Shown here one piece after another: positions 35,172 to 46,747 of a stretch of DNA of 55,877 nucleotides. The notes under the pieces were generated by a model. It was given only the letters and a program-made list of their open reading frames with translations, was not told the DNA's origin and did not search any database. The translations under genes were made by a program, and so were the position numbers. This DNA comes from Lingula anatina (Eukaryota > Brachiopoda > Lingulata > Lingulida > Lingulidae). The DNA lies in the NCBI RefSeq assembly GCF_001039355.2, contig NW_019775369.1:340959-396835 (forward strand). Reading direction: 5' to 3'. Each line of letters opens with the position of its first letter. Position 1 is the stretch's first letter.

Positions 35172-37885
35172 TCTGGTTGCTGCGACATAACTGCAGAAGC
35201 AAGCGGTCTTCCCTTCTAGTGGTGACTTGCAGACGTCCTGGTTGTGGTCTCTGTGTTGGTGTACCAGTCAGGGCGTGTCTCTGTAAGACTTTAGAAACTG
35301 CTCCCTGGGACACATTCAGCTGTCCGGCAATAGCAGTTTGCTTATGTCCATTCAGGCATAATGCAACAATAGTGTGGCAAGTTGCTGCCGTTAGTTCACG
35401 CACCATAAGGTCAGCTAAGAGTCTGCAAAATATCAAACTCTTCTGACTGGGCATTACCGAAATATGAAGACTTATTCTACAGAATTGATGCCCTTTTATA
35501 CGATTCCTGTAACCAGCCAAAGAGGACTGCTCAGAGAAACTGCCACATATTACCTTATATAACCGCGAAACAGAGAAAGCAACCTAATGAACAAAAACCG
35601 ACACACCTAACTATACATATACCTGATCACAATTGACATATGTGATCAACTTTTCTAAAGAAAAAGTTAATTTATTATCAACACTTTGCTTTTAAACTAA
35701 AATACTCCATATTAAAGGGACAAAAAATAGGATTAAAAACGCCTTTTTAGTGCATGGATTGCTTCTTTTTTAACTTATCTGAGAACAATTACTATGGGTA
35801 AAGCATAAAATGGCAGGTAAATGGCCTTAATCAATATCGAAAAAAAGAATCATATTCACCGTGCACTTTCGAACCCCGTGCGTCAGCCATCTTGACATCT
35901 TGACACAGTTTGAAATAACGCGGCTTCTCGACTCAGATACGAGATGTAAACAATGCAGACAGCATGTCGTTTCGAAGGTGAGCGTGGACGTGAAGGAGAA
36001 GAGGAATTGCTCACCGAATCTTTGGAGTTAAGCGAGTTATATTTACCAAAAGTACTTTAAAATGGGAAGATGGCAGTGGAAATCAAAATGTCTGGCAGAG
36101 GAAGTTAAAAAGCGTAGATAACTGCTAATAATTAACGTTTCCTCGGGTAACGCACTCGCAGCCAAATCACTCGCACTGGGTACGTACTACTAGTTATATG
36201 AAGCGAGATAGTGCACTTTACCCCTGAGGTGTATAGTTCTGTAAAGCAGGAGGAATACCCTTTTCTGCTCAATGTGGTCATCTACCAGTACTTACAGACT
36301 AACCTCACACCATATTCTCGCAGGGGAATCCCATGAGATATACAATGTAACTCGAGTACTAGTGGGGTTAGAGGGTGTTCTTTGTACGGCACGTAACTAC
36401 GTTAGCTTATTTGTAAATTTAATAATATTGTCAATGAATATGATTATAAGGAATGATTTTTTAGCCTTTCAGAGGAGGAATTGGGTGATACACCCCTTCA
36501 AGCACGAGTGAAGAGATCAGGTATGTTAATAATTTTAGCAGTATAACATGGGCGGATCCAGGATTNCTATTTAATACATTAGAGAGATGTACCAAACATA
36601 AACATGCAATATCCCCTTTCTGATTTATTTATTTTTAATGTAAAAAGGAGACAAATTGTCTTTAAAATATAAAATCAAAATACTACTATTTATTTTCACT
36701 TATAGTTGACATGCCATTTAACATTGGGTTAAACTTAGATACAATAACAGCTTCTGCACATTCATTTTGGGATTTAGATGCCTAAAGAAATAGCATCTTT
36801 GTCATATGTCTTAATTACTGTGGTATGCCTAGATGTTAGAGGCACAAGAAATGTGCCCTCGGTAAGTCAAAAATTCGCCCTGGTCATTGTAATGTATATG
36901 TAATGAGACTAGTATCTCCCACCATGTCCGTTTTTATTTAAACTTTCTTTGCTCTATAAACTAACCCAAACCCTGTCAGAGTCGACATATGAGCAACACT
37001 TGCAATTTCTGTCATCGATACCACTCATATTAGTTACAATTTCATGGCATATTTTGACAGACGAGCCTGACAATCGTTAAGATATACAACGAACACACGT
37101 AAATAAACATAAATCTCTGTGCTTAATAAATATTTTCACTGGTGTCTTATCTCAAAGATTATTGTAAATGGTACTCACAAATCCAGTAAATACTTCGCGG
37201 CCAGGCCATTCTTCGTATCCATGGCCACCCAAGCAGGTTTTCATCTGCCTTCTTCCTCGCCGGTGTTTATTGTTTGCCTGTCGTACATTTGCTGATACAC
37301 TGTTTTACGCATGTTTTTTGTAAAGGCTGTTTCTTTTTTCTTTTTGTTATCTGTCTTCGCTTCTTCGAAGGACTCCCAGCATAACTGAGCCTCCTGTTTC
37401 ACGTTGTCCTTTCCCGGCAGCTTGAACTGGTTTCAACTAGGTCGCAATACGAGAATCTCGCGAGATCCGGAAGTCTAGAGAGCTCAATTATGAAAATGGA
37501 GGTGGTTGTTGGTAAACCTCCGCTTAAGCGGAGGTTTTCTTTTTATTGTATTTTCCAAAAATGTTACAGAGCGATGGCGAGTGCCGGGAATGATAGATTA
37601 AAGGTTGGTAAATCGCGGAAAAGTAGTGTTAACCTCGGGATAAATCAGGATAAATCAATTTTGGCGCGAAAATCCTCTTTTGTGTCCTTTTAAAAGTCAA
37701 TCTGTATATCTTTACCTCAAGTACACGATGGCATCCCACCTCATTCATTTCAGCGATTTTTCCATTAGCTTATCACTGGTTACCCATTGCTATCGTTAAA
37801 TAACCAAATTTCTTGAATTTTAGCTTTAATCTTCTGATGATCTATTGAATCCAATTGAATTATTGACGATCCGGAAAACATTCCT
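34216..37885. other. Interior of the inverted-repeat element, mostly unrecognised
   Basis: Apart from the Tc1 fragment, no domain or RNA gene is recognised. A single n at 36566 follows GGGCGGATCCAGGATT, a sequence resembling transposon ends, and probably marks a contig junction. Short frames at 36272-36511 and 37490-37693 carry no recognisable motif. Confidence 0.4.
35172..35454 (-). pseudogene. Tc1/mariner transposase N-terminal fragment
   Basis: About 94 codons resembling the paired-like helix-turn-helix DNA-binding region of Tc1-type transposases: LTAATCHTIVALCLNGHKQT, then IAGQLNVSQGAVSKVLQRH and a GRP-like hinge (QPGRLQVTTRREDRLLLQL). It is cut at a poly-T/poly-A tract (35137-35170) with no catalytic DDE domain beyond. 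It lies inside the large inverted-repeat region, so it is a nested dead insertion. Confidence 0.65.
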
Positions 37886-38883
37886 GTGTTAAAAGCAAGT
37901 TTGAAGTCTGAGCAGTTTCTCAAGCTTCTGAACGATTTCGTTAAGAGCAAATTCAGTGATGTGAACTTTGTCTTCTGGTGGGCCTACATGGACATGGTAT
38001 CCATACTACTGCAGTTTACTTGGGCACAACGGGACGGAATGTGTGACTTTCATCTCCACTCCTTCATTCAGATGTTGCCATTCTTCATAAGGTACGACCA
38101 CTTCAATTATTCAAGATGGAGTCCACTGAAGCAGAGATGCACCAACTACCAGAGGCTGTGGAAACAGAGTTCCAAAGGGCAACTTCGTTGTCAAATTCTG
38201 AAGTTAAACCAAGTAGATCCCTAACAAGCAATGGAGTGGTACGGGAAAGAAAGGAGGCGGAATCATAGGTATCACGAAAACAACATCAGCACTTTGTTGA
38301 TGGACACTTTTGTATGCAGCTGAAATGCATGCTATGTTCAAACACTTTCCAAGCACTGTGCGTTTTCAAAGTGAAGCTACTCAATCAGGACGAGGATGCA
38401 TTGCTTTTGGTCTTCATGAGATTCAAGGTGCAGTGGCAGATTTAGGGGAGTGTCAGGGGGGTCCTATGAGGCAAATCGGACAGTTGACTTGCCGCCTGAA
38501 CTTCTCCCAGTCCCTGCATCACTTGCTGAAATGAATGGTACACTGTGCACCGGAACAAATCCGTATTAGCAGAAATGTTAACAGGAGACGTAGTCTGCCC
38601 TGATGAAATTAAACTGAATGACTCTTCGCCTTGCCTAACAATTGATGGGCAAGCACTGGTAGTTTCACTGGGAAAGCCGGACAATGAAGTGACCTTTGGT
38701 GGTTTTGATGACACATACGTAAGAGCAGCTCTGAAGGCAGGTTCTAACTATCAGCAGACGTTGTGTTTGACAGATACAGGGAAGAAACTATTAAAAGTGC
38801 TACTCGGACACGACGCACAAAGTCAGCGCGACCCATCAGACAAGACATTTAATTTATCACATTCCCTGACCCTGAGAACATAG
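37886..38883 (+). pseudogene. Decayed repeat-borne ORF of unknown function
   Basis: Two open segments (about 37886-38130 and 38545-38760) look like real protein: WWAYMDMVSILLQFTWAQRD, then HLHSFIQMLPFF.RYDHFNYSRW; later CLTIDGQALVVSLGKPDNE and an Arg-rich stretch DRYREETIKSATRTRRTKSA in a different frame, reached by a one- or two-base shift near 38757. The segments are separated by stops and frame changes. I recall similar proteins encoded in repetitive DNA of marine invertebrates but cannot name a family or activity. The ORF ends against the right arm of the inverted repeat, so it is probably mobile-element cargo. Confidence 0.5.
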
Positions 38884-39116
38884 GTGTGGGCACTTCATGT
38901 GTCATGCTTGCTTGCCTCGTTGCAGAGATACAGAAGTAAAACGGTTTTTCAGCAATGGCGGTCCTAATTTGCATATTTAGGAAAATTGCGTAAATCTAAT
39001 TCTAACAGAAATATCTTAATAATGTTCCTAGACCCTGAAAATATAGGTAAGGACACTTCATTTGTCATATTCGCCTGTCTAGTTACAGAGATACTGCAGA
39101 AAATTTGAAATCTGGC

Positions 39117-39153
<37 letters not shown>

Positions 39154-39275
39154 TAAATTAGACCGTTAAAAACCCAAAATCTCGCTTGGGAACGGGTAAA
39201 TCGGATTCAGCATGCCAAAATTATGCTAATAAGCCTGGTTCCCAACTTTTACCCAAAAATGCCCCTTCCTTCTTA
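38866..39275. repeat. Right arm of the ~430-bp inverted repeat
   Basis: Inverse of 33788-34215. It includes a poly-T tract (39123-39152) opposite the poly-A of the left arm. Confidence 0.8.
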
Positions 39276-39973
39276 CGCAGAGCCCTTTTTCAAAAAATCC
39301 CACTAAAAAGACGTGGGCCATGTGTTACAGTTTGTGGCCTCCAGGCAATCATGTAGTTATGAACAGTCAAAAAACACGATATAAGGAAAGAACAAGGAAT
39401 ACGATTGCCCGTGCGCTTACACAACACTGATAACGCACGTACTATTTTTGGACTTAAAACACCATTTGTTTATTTCGATTAACGAAAATCAGTAAAAACC
39501 ATTATTCGATCATTAATGATTTTATTCAAGCAACAGAACTTCAGGTGCCATACGTAACATATATTTTGATCTGTTACCAATCCAATGCATCAGTCGATGG
39601 TATCGTTCATAATAGCACATTTTAAAAGTAATTAATTGGTTGAAGGTCGAATCCGTGGAATTTCCCGGCCAAAATGAATTTTCCTGGTGTAAATAGCATT
39701 TTTCTCCTACTCACAAGTTATTGCTTGACGACCCTACACTTGGATTCGATGTTTTATTCAATATTGAATTTGATAGTTTAGTTTAAAAAGACTATCCAGT
39801 TATTTTAACGACATCTGCAATCACGCACATTGTGTCGTTTTCATACTAAATGATGTTTTTATTTATTTATTTTATTTTATTTTATTATTATTTTTTTTTG
39901 GAGGGGGGGGGGATTGCGACCCTCTGCCGCAAATTGCTACCCACGGCAGACTTAAATGATAATGACGACACAA
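39276..39973. other. No gene recognised
   Basis: A+T-rich sequence with T-rich and G-rich homopolymer tracts near 39856-39912. No feature identified. Confidence 0.4.
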
Positions 39974-39977
39974 TTAA

Positions 39978-41465
39978 CCCCATAGAGCCTGGCAGCATCT
40001 GACCTAGAAAGTGCCCTTGGTCCTGAGCCCTCTACCCAGATGCACTCAATTTTACAGGCGGCCTCATTTAATCAATGATAATGTATTTACTTGTCTAGAA
40101 AATACCTAAAAACTGTACACTTTAAAAAAGCCAAGAATGTAAGCTTTAAAGTCATATCAGTTTTATTCACATTTGTTAACTTAGGTAGATATAGCAGGAG
40201 TTTAAATATGAGACTTGCTTTTCTCGAAGAGAAGTAAAAAACAAAAACTTTAATTTCAGCATGCACATTCTTTTTCACTTTACCAAATAATTTGTTGAAA
40301 TTTTCTCATAAACATCCGAAATATGTCTTAAACAATGTCAGAAAATTTCAGAAAGATATCTTATTTAGTTTTTGAGATATAATAAATTTTCTGGGATGCG
40401 TACTGTACCTAAAAACCTGCATCACGTCAGAAAGTTGCACAATATACAGGCAGGCTAGCTGACTAGAAGACTTCCACCTAATTACTTTTATAATTATAAA
40501 AAGATTGTAAATTGAGTGCTTTTTACGAAAGTTTTTCATAGTTTTTTTTTTAATCAACTGAACCACGATACTCATAAAATTTTGTTTAGCACTCAAACCA
40601 TATACAAGAATACAAACATTATCATGAGCAAATAATACACTTTCGTGAATAAAAATTGCATCATAAAAATACAAGTAAACGTGGCATTTGTACTTATACA
40701 CAAGCAGGAAAAGACATGTTGATACAGCGCACTAGTAAACATATTACATCTGTATTTAAATACACAAGCAGGAAAAGACATATGTTGATGCAGCACACAA
40801 GTAAACATATGTCACTGGTACTTAGACATAAGCAGGAAAAGACATGCTGATGCAGTACAACGTAACATATGACATTTGTATTTATGCACAAGCAGGAAAA
40901 GACATGTTGATGCAGCACACAAGGCAACATTTAGCCTGACTTGCCACGGTTACAGTCATTTTATCAGCGATATAGCCATTCCAATTACTATTGTCGTCTG
41001 CTTGGTTACTGCCCTTAGTATCATCAGCGTTTTTCATAAATCAAGCCCCACGTCCGAATCTGCTCTCTGACAACTCATACTAGGCAAGGTACATCATCTT
41101 TGAAGTTTCCGGAGTATCAAAATCTATCAAGGACTCTTCCCCGAAGTCTGAATTTTCTAACAAATCTAAAACATTTCTCAACCCATAACTTCGTCTGACT
41201 TCTGGCCGCCATTATGACTTCATAGCGCCTCGACAATGGTTGAAATAAACCGTTTTTTCATCATCTATTTCTCGCTACACGTCTTTCAAAAGCCGGTAGT
41301 AAACAAAAAACTAACATTAAGTTAGTCTTGTGATAGAAGCATGAATTGTTACAAAAGACAGGGGACAGTACAAGCATGTAAACACAGAAACCGCGTATAT
41401 GCGGTTCCCGGCACTGAGGACTTTTTAAAACGAACCGCATATGTGCGGTTCCCGGCGCTATGGGG
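39978..41465. mobile_element. piggyBac-like non-autonomous element (TTAA target)
   Basis: TTAA (39974-39977) precedes CCCCATAGAGCCTGGC, and GCGCTATGGGG is followed by TTAA (41466-41469). The inverted ends match at 14 of 16 positions. A TTAA target duplication plus ends starting CCC is characteristic of piggyBac transposons. The 1488-bp interior has no transposase. The right subterminal region has two copies of a CGCATATGCGG-type palindrome (about 41389-41450). Confidence 0.7.
40698..40930. repeat. ~64-bp minisatellite, about 4 units
   Basis: Units share ACAAGCAGGAAAAGACATGT, TGATGCAGCACACAAGTAA and ACATATGACATTTGTATTTA. It lies inside the piggyBac-like element. Cys-rich translations of it are artefacts. 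Confidence 0.8.
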
Positions 41466-41469
41466 TTAA

Positions 41470-42192
41470 GGTAACTTTTATTTTAAGGGTTGTCTTGTCT
41501 TCACAGTCTGAGTTGGAAAGTATAAGAAGCTTTGCAAGACGTGAATTTGACTGCAGGATATTTTCTCTCATTTGCTGTTCTCTCATTTGCCGTTCTTAAA
41601 TCCCATTTTACACTGGACGGCGTCCCTTCTACGATTAAAACTGTTTTCAGGTGCAAGTAAATGAAAAATCGAAAAGTGTAAGCTTTATAAAATAAACAAA
41701 ACATAACTCAGATGACTTGTGGCCCACGGCCTTATGGAATTCGGCTCACCGGAGGTAGATATTATTTTTAATCAATTAATGTCATTTATATATACATATT
41801 GATCAATAATTAAGGTTTTGTATCAATTTCAGTTGCGGCCCAAAAGGAAATCCTCACCTTCATGTGAATAAGCTGAAAAGATCGAGGCAGGAGGAGTGTC
41901 AAATTCCATGCGTGTCCACACAATGTCACGAAAACCATATCACCATTGCCAAAATAATTGAAGCTACATGTAATGGGACCTTGATCCTAAGGAGGCCCAG
42001 CCTGATGTCCCCTGGAGCCAGCCCAATGTCAGCAGCAAAGAGCAGAGAGGAACACTTGTATTGAAATACTGTTTGTCCGCCATTCCCTAGGAATGCGGAC
42101 ACTAAGTAATGCGGATATAAAGCCCAGGAAATGCGTGTCCTGAAACTCCCGTTCCTAGGAAAGCGTGCCATGGGCATTTTTCATGGGACTAG
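41470..42192. other. No gene recognised
   Basis: Contains a 66-codon open frame at 41864-42061 with a few cysteines but no recognisable motif. Nothing else is supported. Confidence 0.35.
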
Positions 42193-42424
42193 AAGTCCCG
42201 CAGTCACCCGTTACTTAGTATTCTAAGTCCCGCAGTCACCCGTTACTTAGTATTCTAAGTCCTGCAGTCACCCGTTACTTAGCATTCTAAGTCCTGCAGT
42301 CACCCGTTACTTAGTATTCTAAGTCCTGCAGTCAACCTTTACTTAGCATTCTAAGTCCTGCAGTCACCCGTTACTTAGTATTCTAAGTCCTGCAGTCACC
42401 CGTTACTTAGTATTCTAAGTCCTG
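42193..42424. repeat. 32-bp minisatellite, about 7 units
   Basis: The unit is AAGTCCTGCAGTCACCCGTT plus ACTTAGTATTCT, with very regular 32-base spacing (42193, 42225, 42257, and so on). The same unit occurs inverted at about 42833-42918. Confidence 0.9.
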
Positions 42425-42550
42425 CTGACCAGAATCATTCTCCTTGTACGACATAAACTAGTAATTGATTTTCCTGGACGTTGTTTTGTATGTACAACAG
42501 TGGTAACGAGTATGCAGTTTAATAGTTTAAGCATGACATTTTGCTATTGT

Positions 42551-42728
42551 TATGATAGAATATGAAGATACCTTGTAAGCTTTTGTACATGTACACGTGT
42601 ACGGTTTCAATAAAATCTGATGTGTTATTCATCTTATTTCTATCATACTTTAAAAAAAAAATTAGGAATGACTAACATAAGTCAGCTAAGCAATGCTGTA
42701 CTGCGTTTTACCTATATAAAGATCCATG
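42551..42728 (+). pseudogene. Copy of the 3' UTR/poly(A) region of the cysteine-rich gene
   Basis: Closely matches 51032-51210: GATAGAATATGAAGATACCT, TACGGTTTCAATAAAATCTG, TATTCATCTTATTTCTATCA, and then AATGACTAACATRAGTCAGC. Both copies contain AATAAA (42609-42614 here). No exon of the cysteine-rich gene is recognised upstream, so this is either the relic of a lost paralogue or a repeat that supplied the poly(A) region. Confidence 0.6.
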
Positions 42729-42832
42729 GTATTGTAAATCCTGCAGTCACTTGTAGGACATATCTTCCCAACTAAACTAGCAATTGATTATCCCAGACGT
42801 TGTTTTGTATGTATAATATTGGTATGCTAAGT

Positions 42833-42918
42833 AACGGGTGACTGCAGGACTTAGAATGCTTAGTAACGGGTGACTGCAGGACTTAGAATGCTTAGTAACG
42901 GCGACTGCAGGACTTAGG
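42833..42918. repeat. Inverted copies of the 32-bp minisatellite, about 2.7 units
   Basis: GCTAAGTAACGGGTGACTGC and AGGACTTAGAAT repeated. It sits inside a second copy of the sequence flanking the 3' UTR-like block (TTGTTTTGTATGTAYAAYAR upstream, ATTTTTTGCTATCATTATAA downstream). Confidence 0.8.
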
Positions 42919-44228
42919 TAACCAATATGTCATTAAATAATTTAGGCATAATTTTTTGCTATCATTATAATATTGATATACTTTATTCGGTTAAATTTAT
43001 AAATATAATATAAACGAATCCCCAACCCATGTAAAATATATAAATGATAAATGAAGGGAGCAACAGGATCATACAGGTAAAATATTAAGAAAACATATAA
43101 ATTCCATATATTTCTCATTAAATGATAAACGACCCATGGAGATTAATACATCATCCAAAATAATAATATTATATTCATATTAAAATATTAAAATAAGTTA
43201 TGTATTTTTACTTATATCATATCGAATAGAATTAGCCAACAAATATATATTTTTTTCGCCACCCACATGTGCCTTTCAGTGTATTTTCCTTCACAGTGCA
43301 CAATATGTATTTGGTTTGGCGTCACACCAGGTACGGACCAAACCCTGGATCTTGGTTTTTGTCACCATAACGGTCTTATCTCCGCATGTTCTGTTTTGAC
43401 ATCTTTGCACCGATATAGCCTGTAATGAGAAGGCCAGTCGTGTGGTTGAGACTGTAGATGTATTAATATCCATGTGTAGCGATTTTTACAATGTTGAAAA
43501 GTAACTGGTTAGCTAAAATGAAAACGAAGAGTTTACAGACCGTGGTTTACTTACATCCTGGAAGATGTGCCTTCTGTCATATGACCTTGTATTTACCTTT
43601 ATTGTGCTTGGGCAATATTCCCAAGAATGGTCTGACTGGCTTTTGACAAGGCATCTGCACTTCTCTTTGTGGTTTGTTGGAGGACTTGTGGGTTCATTTT
43701 TTGTTCGTTTTCTTTGTCATTTGATCCACTTCCAGTGCAGTCCTATAATCTCTGGTAAAAATGATTGAATTTAGAAGACAACATGTTGTCACAATTTTTA
43801 GTATGGCACCCAAATTCAGCAGGAGTGAGTATTGTATTTACTGTATGTATTAATATTAATGCACTGTTTCACGTGATATATTTTATAAAACATTAAAACA
43901 AACATAAGGTTTCCAAGCTATGTCGCATACCTGCCATACACTGCAATGAAAGGCGGGGACTTTCTCTTTTTCTGTGTTTTGTTTCTGACATGACAAAAAC
44001 ATTCGAGCCGGCCACAAGAATGGGTAAAATATTTGGAATGCACTCAGAATTTTTAGAAAGTTTTTAGAATGCTTTTTGAATATCCTGGAATGCATTCTGC
44101 CTATAGTGTGTTTAATATTTTATTTCTCTCCAGATTAATTTCGAATGTGCCTCGGATGAGCTGAAATATTAATGTTGCCAGCAATCTACTATTGGTAGAT
44201 GGAGAAATTGTAGAAAAAGTGAGTAATT
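42919..44228. other. No confident gene
   Basis: A+T-rich. A minus-strand 60-codon frame at 43291-43473 contains four cysteines (RCQNRTC, TWC, TYC) and could be a fragment of an extracellular domain, but it has no supporting neighbours. The rest is featureless. Confidence 0.3.
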
Positions 44229-44575
44229 TTAAAGGGATAATAACTCTTCGTATGATATCTATATTTCACAATAAAAACATAGTGAACAAATCATAGAAAT
44301 GTAATATATATTCTGTTTTACCATGAAAACAGCAGTTATAGCTATTATTCTGATATCTGAACCTGTCTTCAATCATGTGACTTCCAATGACGGCTGTGCT
44401 CTGTTATAATCTCGTAAGAGATTTTAACAAAAAGCCAAACTTTTTAGAAAAAACCAGGGACTAACTCTGAATGTAAAAATAGATTTATTAACCATTGGTA
44501 AGTATGGGGAAATTGTTGTTTACTCCAGGAAAATTAATTTTTTGGCCAAAACGAAGAGTTAATATCCCTTTAAGC
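44229..44575. mobile_element. MITE family 1, copy c (complete)
   Basis: The terminal sequences TTAAAGGGATAATAACTCTT and AAGAGTTAATATCCCTTTAA are inverted with one mismatch. It contains the TCTCGTAAGAGATTTTAAC block and the GTTTACTCCAGGAAAAT and TTTTGGCCAAAA blocks shared with copy a. It has inserted directly next to, or into, a LINE fragment. Confidence 0.75.
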
Positions 44576-44750
44576 TACATGTACTAGGGGTAACTCTGAC
44601 CTCTGATCTCAAGTGGACAGAACATGTGCAGTTAATTTATTCCAAGTCTTGTGCCAAGCTTTTTTTTATCTCAGGCAGTTGAAAAGGGCAAATCTGGCCA
44701 CTGAGGATCTAATACTTATGTATCAATCAATAATTAGATCTGTGAAATCG
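44576..44750 (+). pseudogene. LINE reverse transcriptase C-terminal fragment
   Basis: One open frame reads LGVTLTSDLKWTEHVQLIY and then AKLFFYLRQLKRANLATEDL and ILMYQSIIRSV, typical of the thumb-end region of non-LTR retrotransposon RTs (CR1/Jockey-like group). It is broken by unrelated sequence after about 44750 and apparently resumes near 45560. Confidence 0.75.
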
Positions 44751-45559
44751 TTGAGACAGTGGAGAATATATGTAACTCATGCTTTATTTCAACGTTCAGT
44801 TCAGTTAACATTTTGCCATTCACATCTCTTATGTCGGTACAGCAAATGGACAAGTCAGCAAGTCAGCAAAACAGCAAGATACATAATCTAGGAAAGAAAA
44901 CAATAAATAAAATAAATAAATAAATAAATAAATAAATAAAGGAAACTATACAAATACTTATACATGTACATCTGAACATTTAAATTACTTACATCAAATG
45001 CATAACTGTATTTTACTAGATATATTGAACATTACATAAAGTCGGCTTTATATAGCGAGACTTGAGTCTGTTATCTATTCAATAAGCACAAATAATATGA
45101 CATTTACCTTATAATACAATTACCATAATGTAATTTTAATTAAAACGTTAAATACTGAATTACAGCAAGACTTTACAGTTGACAATTATACCAATGCGTT
45201 CTCGTATTTTACATTTACTGTATTTCATACTAATGGCCACACCCCACCAGGTGCTCTAGCTGATATACCAATATTTTACCTTTATGATTTATACAGAAAA
45301 CTAATAAATACAATGCTCATATATATTTTGATAAGATAAACACTTACATTATGATTCCTCCGTAGAACTGTAACAATACAACATACAACTTTGGAAATAA
45401 CGGTAAAATGCAGGAGAGACCCAACTTGTGCAAAATCCTGTAGCGTTATGACTCGGTTACATTCAAAACGGGTTCGCTACTCATGCAAGTCATGAAAACT
45501 ACTCACACCTTGTATACCTAAAACAGGAAATCTAGCACTCACACCTTGTAAATCTAAAG
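44751..45559. other. Unrelated insertion splitting the LINE fragment
   Basis: About 800 bases with an (AAATA)n-like tract near 44905-44942 and otherwise no recognised feature. The LINE protein similarity stops before it and resumes after it. Confidence 0.4.
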
Positions 45560-46065
45560 CAACGAATCTGGCACTTACAAGATCAGTCCTAGAATATGCA
45601 TGCCCTGTGTGGGGGCCTGGTCTTACAGCCGAACAATGTGAATGCTTAGAATCTGTTCAAAGGCTCTTAGAATTATTTACCCATTTTATATTTACAAGCA
45701 TGCCCTACAGGTTAGTATCTAACCTCTCTTAGGAAGAGAAAAGACGTTTTATTTAAGAACTTTTTTTACAAAAATCAAGAATTTTAATAAGTTACACCAT
45801 CTGTTTAAAGAAAAGAACCCAAGAAATCTCAGGGTCAGCAACAAATTTTTAATACCAAAAGTGTAAACGGAGCGTTTTGAATCATCTTTTATAATGCACA
45901 GTCTTTTAAATTCCATGTAAAATACTGCTCCAAACTGTCTTATAAGTCTTGTTGTAAAGCTTTGGTCTTTTAGTTTATAATTTTCAGTTACTTTTAAATA
46001 CCTTATGATTTCATTTATGATACAATGTAAAACTTCAACCTTTGGGTTGAGATTTTAGCCAATAA

Positions 46066-46106
<41 letters not shown>
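45560..46106 (+). mobile_element. LINE 3' end: RT tail, 3' UTR and (TTA)n
   Basis: Begins with coding-like TRSVLEYACPVWGPGL and ECLESVQR, the usual end of LINE RT similarity, then a 3' UTR shared with 25070-25374 and 26797-27165, and ends CTTCAACCTTTGGGTTGAGA followed by a TTA tract (46067-46106). Confidence 0.75.
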
Positions 46107-46747
46107 CGAACTTCACTAGTGCGCCGTTTAAAGTATATTTTAAATATTCTTACTGTTTTCTTACAGCATTATAAATATTATTAGTTTTCCAACTACATTC
46201 GAACGGCTTTTCATCATTCCAGGCGAATTCAAGCGCATTCTGAGTATTCCAACGGTGCTCTTACAATAATTAAGGTCAATTTGAATTTTTCCCCGAATGT
46301 GGTGCGAATTTTAAAAATTTTTCGTTCCGCCTCATTCTTCTTCATTCCTGCTGATTCCGAATAAGTGTGACGGGAGTATAAAGAAGCATCCTATTTAGGG
46401 TATGATCGAATCTTTGTTAAATAATATTTGGCTTTATTTACATCATTTTCTTCGCACATACAGCAATAATTGACTTAATCAAGATGTCATTATTTTTACC
46501 TGTGAGTCGACTGTTCTGCAACTGATGCTTTCAGGGGGTTGGTTATTTTATTTTATCTATTAACGCATCATTAGTTTTTTTCTTTGGGGAAACAAAACTG
46601 ATAAAACAAGCTAGGCATTAGTTTTATGTGTAGGCAATTAAATACAACAGCGCATATATGCACTGATTGAATGAATATTTAAGATACATTTTTCATTCAT
46701 ATTTCTTTAGTTTTTAACAGTGATCTAAATGTAAGATATCATTACCT
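46107..46747. other. No gene recognised
   Basis: A+T-rich sequence without supported features. Confidence 0.35.

Noticed and set aside
40593-40930. Cys-rich minus-strand frames
   Set aside because: Translations of the 64-bp minisatellite; no signal peptide or splice context.
42193-42424. CRISPR-like array of 32-bp units
   Set aside because: The units are contiguous with no variable spacers, and the genome is eukaryotic.
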